From NCBI GenBank assembly GCA_017464805.1, contig JAFTYE010000007.1:1-64000 (forward strand): DNA of 64,000 nucleotides, given 5' to 3'. The translations under genes and the position numbers were made by a program. The notes below the pieces were generated by a model. The model saw only the letters and a list, made by a program, of their open reading frames with translations. It ran no database searches and had not been told where the DNA came from. Below are positions 7,923 through 16,106 of the stretch, in pieces. Source of the DNA: Clostridia bacterium. GTDB taxonomy: Bacteria; Bacillota; Clostridia; Oscillospirales; CAG-272. Numbering within the stretch: position 1 is the stretch's first letter; every line of letters begins with the position of its first letter.

Positions 7923-8129
7923 TCAATCGTTGGAATTATCAGCCGCTTGACCTTTACGAACCCACTCATCGATTTCGCTTGTCTTGAACATCCAATTGCG
8001 TCCAACCTTGTGAGCAGGCATATTCTTTTTGGCAATCCATACAAGCATAGTATCCCGGCTTATGCCAAGATAAGCACAGATTTCTTTTGTGGAATACCAA
8101 CGATCGGGCATATCAATTCTCACAGACAT
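7923..8129 (-). CDS. Excisionase-type helix-turn-helix protein (68 aa)
   Basis: Residues 12-60 read WYSTKEICAYLGISRDTMLV, then KKNMPAHKVGRNWMFKTSEI and DEWV, which is the winged HTH of the MerR/excisionase (HTH_17) family: helix-turn-helix followed by the 'VGR-W-F' wing. Such proteins bind DNA and either aid excision by an integrase or regulate neighbouring genes. No integrase is present in this window, and the close coupling to the two-TM gene favours a local regulator here. It has its own promoter with a perfect 17-bp spacer (8169-8197). Confidence 0.9.
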   Translation of the reverse strand: MSVRIDMPDRWYSTKEICAYLGISRDTMLVWIAKKNMPAHKVGRNWMFKTSEIDEWVRKGQAADNSND

Positions 8130-8168
8130 GTTTTCATATCTCCTTGAAAATAGACTTTTACAAAGTAC

Positions 8169-8197
8169 ATTATACCATATTACTACAAAATTTTCAA
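8169..8197 (-). promoter_or_regulatory. Sigma-A promoter of the HTH/two-TM operon
   Basis: On the minus strand TTGAAA (8192-8197) and TATAAT (8169-8174) are separated by 17 bp, and the HTH start codon is 40 bp downstream of the -10. Confidence 0.75.
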
Positions 8198-8274
8198 GAT
8201 GCGATTGCCGATTTGTGTCGGATTATTCATGTTTTGAGTTGAGATAATGGTAATTTATAAAAGCGTATAGATAA

Positions 8275-8299
8275 GGCGGCGAGGACAAGCCCCGCCGCC
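8275..8299 (-). terminator. Hairpin after the TnpV/DUF6809 pair
   Basis: GGCGGCG (8275-8281) pairs with CGCCGCC (8293-8299). It sits 5 bp past the DUF6809 stop codon on the minus strand. The U-tract is poor, so it may be a weak or assisted terminator. Confidence 0.5.
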
Positions 8300-8304
8300 G
8301 TAGG

Positions 8305-8571
8305 TTATTCGGTTAGTGTTTCAATAGCAATTTGCATACCAAGCTTGAAAGCATATGTAAAGATTGCTTCTTCGGCATAGCTCGCATATTCACTCCAACA
8401 ATCGTCGAACTTCTCAAAGATTTCCTTTTGTTCGTCGTTCATTGTTTTGAGCAGATCATCGTGATGCCGAGCCATATATTCCATCAGTTGCTTCATTTCG
8501 GGAGAGTTGTTGCGACTATCAGTTTGAGGGCAGACGTTTCCGTGCCACAGTTCTTGCAGGATTGACTTCAT
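8305..8571 (-). CDS. DUF6809 family protein (88 aa)
   Basis: Starts MKSILQELWHGNVCP, the hallmark opening of DUF6809, and ends with the family's 'TYAFKLGMQIAIETL' helix; between lies the charged 'LLKTMNDEQKEIFEKFDDCW' stretch. These small helical proteins accompany mobile elements in Clostridia; their biochemical role is not known. The start codon overlaps the TnpV stop by 4 bp (ATGA), so the two are translationally coupled. Confidence 0.88.
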   Translation of the reverse strand: MKSILQELWHGNVCPQTDSRNNSPEMKQLMEYMARHHDDLLKTMNDEQKEIFEKFDDCWSEYASYAEEAIFTYAFKLGMQIAIETLTE

Positions 8572-8951
8572 ACGTAGATCACCTCCCGCAAAACGATTTC
8601 TTCCGCGCTTGCCTTGATATTGTTCATCTCAGCAACCCAACGGAGCATATCGTGAGCTTTCAAGTTTTCGTCAATACCTCTTTCAGCAGCGAGGCGGGGG
8701 ATGATGGTTTCAAGCATTTGATTCGCCTCAAGGGCGATTTCGTGCAACCGAGTGTTCAACTTGCCTTCGGTCAGCAACGTTGTGTACCTTCCGCGACGGT
8801 GTTGCTTGATGTAATCAAGGTGCATCTGTCCGTATTTGCCGATCTGATAGTCGGTGTGCGGGGGAAGCGCAATATCGGGAATAAGGTGTCCGTTTTCCTC
8901 GTGGTAAGTTCCACCGAGAGTTTCATAAAGGTTTCCAAAGTTCTTTTTCAT
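8568..8951 (-). CDS. tnpV: TnpV family protein (127 aa)
   Basis: The pattern LYETLGGTYHEENGHLIPDI, IGKYGQMHLDYIKQHRRGRY, LLTEGKLNTRL and MNNIKASAEEIVLREVIYV is that of TnpV, a small accessory protein of clostridial transposons. The start is the ATG at 8949-8951, eight bases from a GGAGG; the upstream in-frame ATG at 8966 is itself part of that ribosome site. No recombinase partner is present nearby, so this looks like cargo or a remnant of a larger element. Function in transposition is not established. Confidence 0.9.
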   Translation of the reverse strand: MKKNFGNLYETLGGTYHEENGHLIPDIALPPHTDYQIGKYGQMHLDYIKQHRRGRYTTLLTEGKLNTRLHEIALEANQMLETIIPRLAAERGIDENLKAHDMLRWVAEMNNIKASAEEIVLREVIYV

Positions 8952-9027
8952 TGTAGTATCCTCCAAAATTAGATTTTGATTTTACTACAATTCATCCTCG
9001 CATCCAAACCAATCAACAAAAAATGCC

Positions 9028-9077
9028 AAGGGACACCTACCTGCTTTATGGTAGGTGTCCCTTCGGCGTCCTTTTTT
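9028..9077. terminator. Strong hairpin at the edge of the AT-rich island
   Basis: AAGGGACACCTACC (9028-9041) pairs perfectly with GGTAGGTGTCCCTT (9050-9063) around an 8-nt loop; a T6 run follows at 9072-9077 and an A-run precedes it at 9018-9023. It can end transcription in either direction and marks the step from AT-rich to GC-rich sequence. Confidence 0.65.
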
Positions 9078-9091
9078 CGTTCTCGGGGAGA

Positions 9092-9271
9092 GATTTGAAC
9101 TCCTGCACCGCCGCAAGCGGCGGCGCAGATGACCGAGCGAAGCGGTGTCTGCAAGCTTGCTTGCAAGCACGCGAGCGAAGGTTGCTCCCGCGAGGGCTAC
9201 GGTAAAACCGTAGCGAGGCACGAGGTGCCGCCTTGTGAAAGGTACACCTCGCAGAGAGCAGAGTTCAAATC
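9092..9271. repeat. Hairpin cluster bounded by an 11-bp inverted repeat
   Basis: GATTTGAACTC (9092-9102) and its complement GAGTTCAAATC (9261-9271) bound a 180-bp segment that contains a row of small palindromes: 9108-9123 (CCGCCGC/GCGGCGG), 9132-9146, 9151-9160 (GCAAGCTTGC), 9196-9214 (GCTACGGT/ACCGTAGC) and 9217-9229 (GGCAC/GTGCC). Both boundary repeats look like a tRNA T-loop (GTTCAAATC) facing outward. No protein frame is credible. It could be a small non-autonomous repeat element or an integration scar next to the island. It overlaps nothing coding and sits 6 bp from the GH36 stop codon. Confidence 0.55.
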
Positions 9272-9276
9272 GAAAT

Positions 9277-11316
9277 TCACTCCACCTCAATAAACACCGC
9301 CGTGTTTTTCCTCGGCAATCTGACAGACGGGATGTTGTTTTCGACAGAAAGCTTGCCGTCGAAGCCGGTGGGATAGAGCACCCGCGCGGTTTTACAGGAA
9401 ATGGGCAAAGTGAGGGTATCCTCTTCGGTATCCAGCCGCCACAGGGCCACGCGCGTGCGCGCGCCGCAAGTATAGGCGGTGCAAAGGAGCTTCTTCTCAT
9501 AGGTCGGCAATCCCAACGGATAGAACGGGAGAGAGGCCGCGGTGTCCGTGCGGATCGTTTTCATCACGGCAATTCCCTCTCGCACCAGTGCGAGCTGCTC
9601 GTCGGAGAGGCGGTCGATCTGGCCGCTCAAGTGTACACGCAAGGGCATGGAGTTGACCATGTTCATAACCACGCCGTCAAGCGAGTCGGTCGCCTTCGGA
9701 TAGGACCAGACCGCCGCCTGCTCCGGCAGCACGGCCGTCGGGGCGAGTGCGGCGATGTGCGCATAGCGCAGATAGCTCGTTTGGTCGCTGGTGGATTGCA
9801 GGTGGCTGTGCGCGAGTGAGGCGTAGTCCATTCGCATGCCGCCCGAGGAGCAGTTTTCGAGGATGACGTTCGGGTGCTTCTCGTGCACCTCATCGAGCAG
9901 CGAGAGAACGGCGAGGTTATGCTGATACAGGCCGTCACCGAAGCTGTCGGCACCCGTTTCCGTGCCGATTCCGCTGTCGATATTATAATCGAGCTTGAAA
10001 TATCCAACACCGTAGTCGGCAATAAGGCGGTCAATGACCGAGTGGATATAGGCGCGAACGGTGGGATGGCGGTAGTCCAGCTGGTAGCGACTCCGCACGA
10101 TGACACGCCTGCCGTGGCGCATAAAGAAGCATTCGTTTGGCCATTCCTTTGCCAAGGGGCAATTCACACCCATGGCCTCCGGTTCGAGCCAAATGCCGGG
10201 AATCATCCCTTTTTCGCGAACATAGTCAAAGACGAATTTGAGGCCGTGTGGGAAGCGAGAGGCACACTCCTGCCACTCGCCGATCGTATCCCACCAGGAG
10301 CCTTCGGCGTACCAGCCGGCATCCATCACGTAGATCTCAGCCCCCGTCTCGGCAGCGCGGTCGATGATGGGCAGCTCCCGTTCCTCTGTGGGATTCGCGC
10401 CGAGGCAGTTCATATAATCGTTGAAAATAATAGGCAGATCGGCATCGGGGCCGTCGCGGCGGGCGATCTTACGACGGTAGTCCGTCAGCGCGCCGAGCGC
10501 ACCGTTCAGATCCTTGCCGAGGGCAACGGCGACTTTCACGCTCTCAAAGCTCTCACCGGGAGCAAGCTGCCGCCAGAAGTGATTATCCTGCTCGGCGGGG
10601 CCGGAAAGATGCATATACAAGCGTCCCGAGGCATCCCCAATCTCCCATTGCCAGGAGCCGTTATGCTCGATCTGAAAGAGATAGATGCTTTCGACTTCGG
10701 AGTTGGTGATGGCGGCCATCGGCAGATATTCCTTGGTCGACCAGCTGCCGCTATTGGCTACATGAATGCGATTGGTCGCGCTTTCGTTGGCGCGCACCAT
10801 ACCAAGCTGTGCAAGGGTATGCTCTGTCCATTGCAATTCCCTCTCCCACGCGTTGTGGGGGATGAGAATACGCATTTTTTCCTCAATCGGAAGGCTACCG
10901 CCGTCAAAGCCCGCATAGGCAAAGGAGGAGAGGTATTCGAGTCCTATGCTTTCCTTGCTTATATTTTCTACCTTCGCCCAACAGCGAAGCACGGAAATCG
11001 CGGAAAATAGCCGATAGTATACCTTTACTTCTACCCTGCCGTCGGAGAGAAGGAAGGTGAGCAAACGGCCGTCGGGCAGATCGGTACAGGTATGGGAACG
11101 ATAAAGCAAATTCTTGCCGCCCCACAGGCCGTGCTGAATGCTTCCCCTCTTACAATAGGGGTTTTCTCCTGTTATTTGCAGCTCGCAAGCGGGCGAAAGG
11201 GGGGCAGGCACAAAGGAAAAATCTGCGCGGCGGTCAAAGCGGCGCAGGTGCAGGGTGCCGTCCTCGGCAACCTCAAACACAAGCGAAAGCGAATTATCGG
11301 AAAAATCGAGAATCAC
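9277..11316 (-). CDS. GH36 alpha-galactosidase-type glycoside hydrolase (679 aa)
   Basis: A cytoplasmic enzyme (no signal peptide) with the GH36 plan: N-terminal beta-sandwich (1-285), a (beta/alpha)8 barrel (about 290-600) and a C-terminal beta domain. The barrel carries VMDAGWY, GIWLEPEAM, YFKLDYN with the nucleophile Asp443, and STSDQTSY with the acid/base Asp511. These features are standard for alpha-galactosidases that retain configuration; an alpha-N-acetylgalactosaminidase cannot be excluded. Length is normal for the clostridial short type. GTG start after AAAAAAGGAGA. It follows the SGNH hydrolase gene by 27 bp, so the two likely share the promoter at 12024-12052. Confidence 0.93.
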   Translation of the reverse strand: MILDFSDNSLSLVFEVAEDGTLHLRRFDRRADFSFVPAPLSPACELQITGENPYCKRGSIQHGLWGGKNLLYRSHTCTDLPDGRLLTFLLSDGRVEVKVYYRLFSAISVLRCWAKVENISKESIGLEYLSSFAYAGFDGGSLPIEEKMRILIPHNAWERELQWTEHTLAQLGMVRANESATNRIHVANSGSWSTKEYLPMAAITNSEVESIYLFQIEHNGSWQWEIGDASGRLYMHLSGPAEQDNHFWRQLAPGESFESVKVAVALGKDLNGALGALTDYRRKIARRDGPDADLPIIFNDYMNCLGANPTEERELPIIDRAAETGAEIYVMDAGWYAEGSWWDTIGEWQECASRFPHGLKFVFDYVREKGMIPGIWLEPEAMGVNCPLAKEWPNECFFMRHGRRVIVRSRYQLDYRHPTVRAYIHSVIDRLIADYGVGYFKLDYNIDSGIGTETGADSFGDGLYQHNLAVLSLLDEVHEKHPNVILENCSSGGMRMDYASLAHSHLQSTSDQTSYLRYAHIAALAPTAVLPEQAAVWSYPKATDSLDGVVMNMVNSMPLRVHLSGQIDRLSDEQLALVREGIAVMKTIRTDTAASLPFYPLGLPTYEKKLLCTAYTCGARTRVALWRLDTEEDTLTLPISCKTARVLYPTGFDGKLSVENNIPSVRLPRKNTAVFIEVE

Positions 11317-11343
11317 AGCCGGTCTCCTTTTTTGTCAGCCTTA

Positions 11344-11988
11344 TCAGACGCCGTGAACTTCCTTGACCTCGGTAAAGAGGGCATCGTAGTCAAGGGGATT
11401 TGCCTTTTCGCCGATCACGTCTGCGATCACGGAAAGAACGCGGTCGGTAAAGGCCTGCGTTCCTTCCTTGGTGTAGTAGTGTGTTTCATCCGAGTGGGCG
11501 GAATCGGGCAAAGATTTGGAGAGAGTATAGAGGTCGTTGACCGCCATACCGTGACGGGTCACGATCTCCACGGCGGCGGCGTTGTAGGCCTCGATATCGC
11601 GGTTGAAGCGATAGAAGAAGGCATAATCGGGGATCTCCTTCCATTCCAGCACGTGGGTCGAAGTGGCAAAAACAAATTTGGCGTTCGGGAAGAAGCGTTT
11701 GAGCGTCACGCAGAGGCGCTCCATATACCGTTTATAGGTATCAATATCCGAAAAGCATTCGCCGTCGGGCATGCGGAGCACGTCCCAAAGCCCCGCGTTC
11801 CAGTGAACGAGGTCGATGGTATCCCCTTTGAGCTGTCTTGCCCAATCGGGTACAACGCGAACAAGGTAAGAGGCAAAGCGGCCGCTTTCGGGGGTGCAAC
11901 GCACCTCGGCGATGCCCTCGTAAGCTTTTTGCACATAGGTGTTGTAACCGCCGCAGATGGAATCGCCGATCAGAAATACTCTTTTCAT
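11344..11988 (-). CDS. SGNH/GDSL-type hydrolase (214 aa)
   Basis: Block I is FLIGDSICGGY (catalytic Ser), followed by a VHWNAGLWD block that supplies the Gly/Asn oxyanion positions, and ends with DETHYY, the D-x-x-H pair of the catalytic triad. There is no signal peptide, so the protein acts in the cytoplasm, probably as a deacetylase or esterase on sugars. Being first in an operon with a GH36 enzyme suggests it deacylates galactosides before or after hydrolysis; that is inference. Start ATG has an AAGGAGA ribosome site. Confidence 0.88.
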   Translation of the reverse strand: MKRVFLIGDSICGGYNTYVQKAYEGIAEVRCTPESGRFASYLVRVVPDWARQLKGDTIDLVHWNAGLWDVLRMPDGECFSDIDTYKRYMERLCVTLKRFFPNAKFVFATSTHVLEWKEIPDYAFFYRFNRDIEAYNAAAVEIVTRHGMAVNDLYTLSKSLPDSAHSDETHYYTKEGTQAFTDRVLSVIADVIGEKANPLDYDALFTEVKEVHGV

Positions 11989-12023
11989 GGCTGTTCTCCT
12001 TACAATCAGTTTTTGACAGCTTC

Positions 12024-12052
12024 ATCATACTACAAAGCGGTGTATTTGTCAA
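12024..12052 (-). promoter_or_regulatory. Promoter of the SGNH/GH36 operon
   Basis: Minus strand TTGACA (12047-12052), 17-bp spacer, TATGAT (12024-12029). It is divergent from the amidohydrolase promoter 52 bp away. Confidence 0.8.
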
Positions 12053-12103
12053 GAAACAAAGGGCTTTTTGGGAGAAAATTTCCAAATGCGCGAGGCAAAA
12101 AGA

Positions 12104-12132
12104 TTGACAGGGGGGGCAAGTTGTGCTATAAT
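12104..12132 (+). promoter_or_regulatory. Consensus promoter of the amidohydrolase/aminotransferase pair
   Basis: TTGACA (12104-12109), 17-bp spacer, TATAAT (12127-12132): a full consensus sigma-A promoter 33 bp before the ATG. Confidence 0.9.
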
Positions 12133-12165
12133 TTTCTCGTATTTCAGAAAAGGATCGGAAATTCG

Positions 12166-12975
12166 ATGATCATAGATTTCCACGCACACATTTTTCCCGA
12201 AAGGATCGCCGCCAAAACGATCTCTCTGCTTTCCGAAAAAGGGGGATATCCCGCCCATTCGGACGGAACGGTAAACGGGCTTCTTTGCGAGATGGAGCGA
12301 GCGGGGGTAGACCTTGCCGTCACCCTTCCCGTTCTGACAAGCCCCCACCAATTCGACAGCGTGAACCGCTTCGCCGCCGAGGTCAACCGCGCCTTTGCGG
12401 ATAAAGAACGGCGGCTCCTCTCCTTCGGCGGCATTCATCCCGCCTGTGAGGACATTGAGGGGAAGATGGACTACCTTGCCGAGTGCGGCTTTCTTGGGGT
12501 CAAGATTCATCCCGATTATCAAGAGACCTTTATCGACGACGAGGGTTATCTCCGCATTGTGGAGAGCGCCAAGCGAAACGATATGATCGTGGTAACGCAT
12601 GCGGGTCCCGATCCCGCCTATCGGGATCGTCCCGTGCGTTGCACGCCGAGACGGTTCAAGGAGCTGATACGTGCCGTACCCCACGCCAAGCTGGTGCTGG
12701 CGCACATGGGCGGCGGTGGGATGGCAGACGAGGTTATCTCCGAGCTGTGTGGTGAGGATGTGTATTTCGACACGGCCTATGTGCTTCCCTTTTTGGATGC
12801 CGAGCTCTTTCGAAAGCTGCTTCATCTGCATGGAGAGGACAAAATTCTGTTTGCCACCGATTCGCCGTGGAGCAGTGCAAAGGAGAGCGTGAACATCATT
12901 CGCTCCTATTCGCTTGGCCGCGAGACCGAAGAAAAAATTTTTTACAAAAATGCCGCAAGGCTTTTGAAAGGATAA
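12166..12975 (+). CDS. Amidohydrolase-2 family metal hydrolase (269 aa)
   Basis: The N-terminal MIIDFHAHIFP gives the H-x-H metal ligands, VVTHAGPDP and VLAHMGGGG provide the later histidines, and LFATDSPW the conserved Asp of the ACMSD/amidohydrolase-2 TIM barrel. Such enzymes hydrolyse or decarboxylate small molecules in the cytoplasm; the substrate cannot be read from sequence. The frame is open far upstream but only the ATG at 12166 fits the family start and follows the promoter and an AGGA ribosome site. It is followed after 9 bp by the aminotransferase gene, so the pair may work in one catabolic step. Confidence 0.88.
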   Translation: MIIDFHAHIFPERIAAKTISLLSEKGGYPAHSDGTVNGLLCEMERAGVDLAVTLPVLTSPHQFDSVNRFAAEVNRAFADKERRLLSFGGIHPACEDIEGKMDYLAECGFLGVKIHPDYQETFIDDEGYLRIVESAKRNDMIVVTHAGPDPAYRDRPVRCTPRRFKELIRAVPHAKLVLAHMGGGGMADEVISELCGEDVYFDTAYVLPFLDAELFRKLLHLHGEDKILFATDSPWSSAKESVNIIRSYSLGRETEEKIFYKNAARLLKG

Positions 12976-12984
12976 GCGAGAGCT

Positions 12985-14181
12985 ATGGGATACAATCAAA
13001 AAATGTACGGACTTGGCAGTCGCCGCTCGATCATCCGCGAGATCTTTGAATACAGCAAGATGCGCGCCGCCGAGATCGGTATGGAGAACGTCTTTGATTT
13101 CAGCCTCGGCAACCCCAGCGTTCCCGCCCCTGCCGAAGTGAACGAGGCCATCCGCGACCTGCTTGCCGAAAAGGATTCGGTTTCCCTGCACGGCTACACT
13201 TCGGCACAGGGGGATGCGGGCGTTCGCGAGGCGATCGCGAATAGCATTCGCATGCGCTTCGGCGTAGAGATGTCCCCGAACCTCATTTATATGACCTGCG
13301 GCGCGGCCGCTTCTCTTTCCATTTGCTTACGCGCCTTGATCGAGGAGGGCGCGGACGAGGAGTGCATCGTATTCGCGCCGTTTTTTACCGAGTACCGCGT
13401 TTTTGTTGAAAACGCGGGCGGACACGTGGTCGTCAGCCAACCGAATGACAAGACGCTGGAGATCGACCCGAGGGATCTTGAAAGCCGCATAAACGAGCGC
13501 ACCAAGGCCGTGATCCTCAATTCCCCGAACAACCCGAGTGGCAAGGTCTACACCGAGGATACGCTCCGTGCGCTGTGCAAGGTGCTGACGAAAAAATCCG
13601 CCGAGTATGGACGCCCCATCTATCTGATCGCGGACGAGCCTTACCGCGAGTTGGTATACACGGACGTGACCGTTCCCTACCTCATGAATCTCTACCAAAA
13701 CACGCTGGTATGCTACTCCTTCTCGAAGTCGCTTTCCCTACCGGGAGAGCGCATCGGCTATATTGCCGTGTGCCCCGACATGGCGGCATCTGCCGAGGTT
13801 TATCTTGCTGTTTGCGGAGCGGGGCGATCGCTTGGTTACGTGTGCGCGCCCAGCCTGATGCAGCAGGTGATCGCACGCTGTTTAGATGCAAAGGTCAACG
13901 TGGAGGCATATCGCGAAAACCGTGATCTGCTGTATAACAGCCTCACCGCCTGCGGCTTTGACTGCGTGAAGCCGGACGGCGCGTTCTATCTGTTCGTCAA
14001 GTCTCCGAGCGGCGATGCCTACGAGCTTTACGAGCGAGCAAAGGCGCATGAGCTGCTGGTCGTTCCCTGCGATGATTTCGGCGTGACAGGCTTCGTCCGC
14101 ATCGCTTACTGCGTGGATCACGCGCGGGTAGAGCGGGCTCTTCCCGCCTTCCGCGAGCTTGCAAAGGAATACGGATTATAA
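12985..14181 (+). CDS. PLP-dependent class I/II aminotransferase (398 aa)
   Basis: Fold type I aminotransferase: the substrate loop 'FSLGNPSVPAP', the 'HGYTSAQGDAGVREAIA' segment, NSPNNPSGKVY, ADEPYREL and SFSKSLSLPGERIGY, whose Lys (in FSKS) forms the internal aldimine. The family transfers amino groups from aspartate, aromatic or branched-chain amino acids; closest in style to the AspB/'pyridoxal phosphate-dependent aminotransferase' group of Clostridia. Lies 9 bp after the amidohydrolase, same transcript, and ends in a two-way terminator. Confidence 0.92.
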   Translation: MGYNQKMYGLGSRRSIIREIFEYSKMRAAEIGMENVFDFSLGNPSVPAPAEVNEAIRDLLAEKDSVSLHGYTSAQGDAGVREAIANSIRMRFGVEMSPNLIYMTCGAAASLSICLRALIEEGADEECIVFAPFFTEYRVFVENAGGHVVVSQPNDKTLEIDPRDLESRINERTKAVILNSPNNPSGKVYTEDTLRALCKVLTKKSAEYGRPIYLIADEPYRELVYTDVTVPYLMNLYQNTLVCYSFSKSLSLPGERIGYIAVCPDMAASAEVYLAVCGAGRSLGYVCAPSLMQQVIARCLDAKVNVEAYRENRDLLYNSLTACGFDCVKPDGAFYLFVKSPSGDAYELYERAKAHELLVVPCDDFGVTGFVRIAYCVDHARVERALPAFRELAKEYGL

Positions 14182-14218
14182 AGAGATGCCCCGACGCATT
14201 GCATCGGGGCATCTCTTT
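14180..14218. terminator. Bidirectional terminator between convergent genes
   Basis: AAAGAGATGCCCCGA (14180-14194) pairs with TCGGGGCATCTCTTT (14204-14218), loop 9 nt. It overlaps the stop codons of both the aminotransferase and the ABC exporter. Confidence 0.85.
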
Positions 14219-15950
14219 ATGCGAAGGTGTCGTTGTCGCGGAATTGGAGCGCATAGAGCTCGCGGTAGGTACCGCCCTTTTCCATCAGTTCCTCGTGGGT
14301 ACCGCGCTCGGCGATGCGGCCGTCCATGACCACGGCAATCTCGTCCGCATTGCGGATGGTGGACAGACGGTGGGCAACCACCAGCGTGGTGCGTCCCTTA
14401 CACAGCTCGTCAAGAGCCTGCTGAATGAGCACCTCGGTGGTGTTATCCAGGGCGGAGGTCGCCTCGTCCAAGATCAGGATAGCAGGGTCCTTGAGGAACA
14501 CACGCGCGATCGAGAGGCGTTGCTTCTGACCACCCGAGAGCTTGACACCGCGCTCGCCGATCTCGGTATCGTAGCCGTTTTCCAGTGTCATGATGTAGTC
14601 GTGGATATTGGCGCGGCGAGCCGCTTCGATCATCTCCTCCTCGGTTGCATCGGGGCGACCGTAGAGGATATTGTCGCGGATAGAACCGACAAACAGAAAC
14701 ACATCCTGCTGGACGATACCGATATTCCGACGGACGGAGTCAATGGTAAGGGTACGGATATCCTGACCGTCGATCAGGATACTACCGCTTCCCTCCTCCA
14801 ATCGATAGAAGTTCGGGAGCAGGTGGCAAAGAGTGGTTTTGCCGCCACCCGAAGGGCCGACGAGGGCGAGCTTTCTCCCCTGCTCAAGACGCAGATCGAT
14901 GTTGTGCAAAACCTCCTTTGTTTCATCATAGGAGTAGGTGACATCACGAAATTCGATCACGCCCTGTACGTCTGTCAGTTCCTTGGCATTCGGATCCTCT
15001 ACCTCGGGGTTTTCGTCCATGACCTCGACGAAGCGGCGGAATCCGCTGACGCCGTTCTGGAACTGCTCCATAAAGGAGATAAGCGTGTTAACAGGGCTGA
15101 TAAAGAGGTTGACCGACACAATGAAAGTGGAGTAATCGCCGAAGGAGATGCGTCCCGCATACAGGAACAGACCGCCCGCGATCAGAATAAAGACGTTGAA
15201 AACGTCAGTGACGAAGGAAGTGGAGGCGTGGAACTGGGACATGGCGTGGTAGGCGCGGCGGGAGGCGTCCACAAAGGACTCGTCCCCCTCGGCGAACTTT
15301 TCCACCTCACGCGCGGAGTTGGTATACGCCTTGGTCACGCGAATTCCCGTGATGCTGCTTTCCACGGCGGCGTTGATGACGGCGTTGCTTTTGCGCCGAT
15401 CATCAAAGGCACGCTTCATGGCACCGCGATAGTGCTTGGTGACCACCACGAGAATGGGCACGCAGCAGAAGATGATGAGGGTCAGAATCCAGTCGATGCT
15501 CAAAAGATAAATAAAGGAGAGGACGATCATCACCGTGCATATGAGCAGATTTTCGGGGCCGTGGTGCGCCAGCTCGCAGACCTCGAACAGGTCGCTGGTG
15601 ATACGGGTCATGATGCGGCCGGTTTCGTTGTTGTCGTAAAAGCGGAAGGGGAGCCTTTGCAGGTGGTTAAAGAGATCCTTTCGCATGGCGGATTGCATCC
15701 GCACACCGATCATGTGACCGTAGTACTGCACAAAATACCGCAACAGCATCCGTAAAACGTACAGGGCAAGGACGATCACGCCCGCAATCACGATGACGGC
15801 GTACCGCTTGTTCGGGATATAGTCATTGAGCATTTCGTTGGTTACGATGGGATAGACCATACCGATCAGCGAAATAAATAACGCGGCCAGCATATCCAGC
15901 GCAAGCAGCTTCTTGTGTGGCTTGTAGTACGAGATAAAGCGTTTGAGCAT
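14217..15950 (-). CDS. ABC exporter half-transporter, membrane plus ATPase domains (577 aa)
   Basis: Residues 1-300 hold six membrane helices of the type I exporter fold with the coupling-helix motif 'FRFYDNNETGRIMTRITSD'. Residues 330-565 form the nucleotide-binding domain: Walker A GPSGGGKTT, Q-loop IVQQDVFLF, signature LSGGQKQR, Walker B ILILDEATS and the switch His in VVAHRLST. It must dimerise to work; no partner gene is adjacent, so a homodimer is likely. Substrate class (lipid, peptide or drug) is not readable. Ribosome site GAAAGGAAG. Confidence 0.94.
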   Translation of the reverse strand: MLKRFISYYKPHKKLLALDMLAALFISLIGMVYPIVTNEMLNDYIPNKRYAVIVIAGVIVLALYVLRMLLRYFVQYYGHMIGVRMQSAMRKDLFNHLQRLPFRFYDNNETGRIMTRITSDLFEVCELAHHGPENLLICTVMIVLSFIYLLSIDWILTLIIFCCVPILVVVTKHYRGAMKRAFDDRRKSNAVINAAVESSITGIRVTKAYTNSAREVEKFAEGDESFVDASRRAYHAMSQFHASTSFVTDVFNVFILIAGGLFLYAGRISFGDYSTFIVSVNLFISPVNTLISFMEQFQNGVSGFRRFVEVMDENPEVEDPNAKELTDVQGVIEFRDVTYSYDETKEVLHNIDLRLEQGRKLALVGPSGGGKTTLCHLLPNFYRLEEGSGSILIDGQDIRTLTIDSVRRNIGIVQQDVFLFVGSIRDNILYGRPDATEEEMIEAARRANIHDYIMTLENGYDTEIGERGVKLSGGQKQRLSIARVFLKDPAILILDEATSALDNTTEVLIQQALDELCKGRTTLVVAHRLSTIRNADEIAVVMDGRIAERGTHEELMEKGGTYRELYALQFRDNDTFA

Positions 15951-15973
15951 CGTTTTTCTTCCTTTCTGCCAAT

Positions 15974-16002
15974 ATTATACACCAATTCGTCGGGGCGGTC
16001 AA
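15974..16002 (-). promoter_or_regulatory. Promoter of the ABC exporter
   Basis: Minus strand TTGACC (15997-16002), 17-bp spacer, TATAAT (15974-15979); divergent from the promoter at 16044. Confidence 0.8.
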
Positions 16003-16043
16003 GCCTCGAGGGGCATTTTTTATCGCTTTTTGTGGCCATGTGC

Positions 16044-16073
16044 TTGACAAAGGCACCGGGAGCGTATTATAAT
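16044..16073 (+). promoter_or_regulatory. Promoter of the Cys/His-rich lipoprotein and FTR-like gene
   Basis: TTGACA (16044-16049), 18-bp spacer, TATAAT (16068-16073). Confidence 0.8.
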
Positions 16074-16106
16074 GTTATCAAATAATAGTTCTTTAAGGAG
16101 AAAAAG

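Noticed and set aside
8305..8951. Complete transposon carrying tnpV
   Set aside because: No transposase or recombinase gene and no terminal repeats around the pair in this window.
9081..9115. Real tRNA on the minus strand ending at 9081
   Set aside because: Only a T-loop-like stretch is found; no anticodon arm or acceptor partner. Kept as part of a repeat element.
11092..12165. Long N-terminal extension of the amidohydrolase frame
   Set aside because: It runs antisense through the GH36 and SGNH genes; the family start (DFHAHIFP), the promoter and the ribosome site all fit the ATG at 12166.
14199..15755. 518-codon plus-strand frame opposite the ABC exporter
   Set aside because: Mirror of the exporter gene in GC-rich DNA; translation is His/Asp/Gly-rich without domain signatures.
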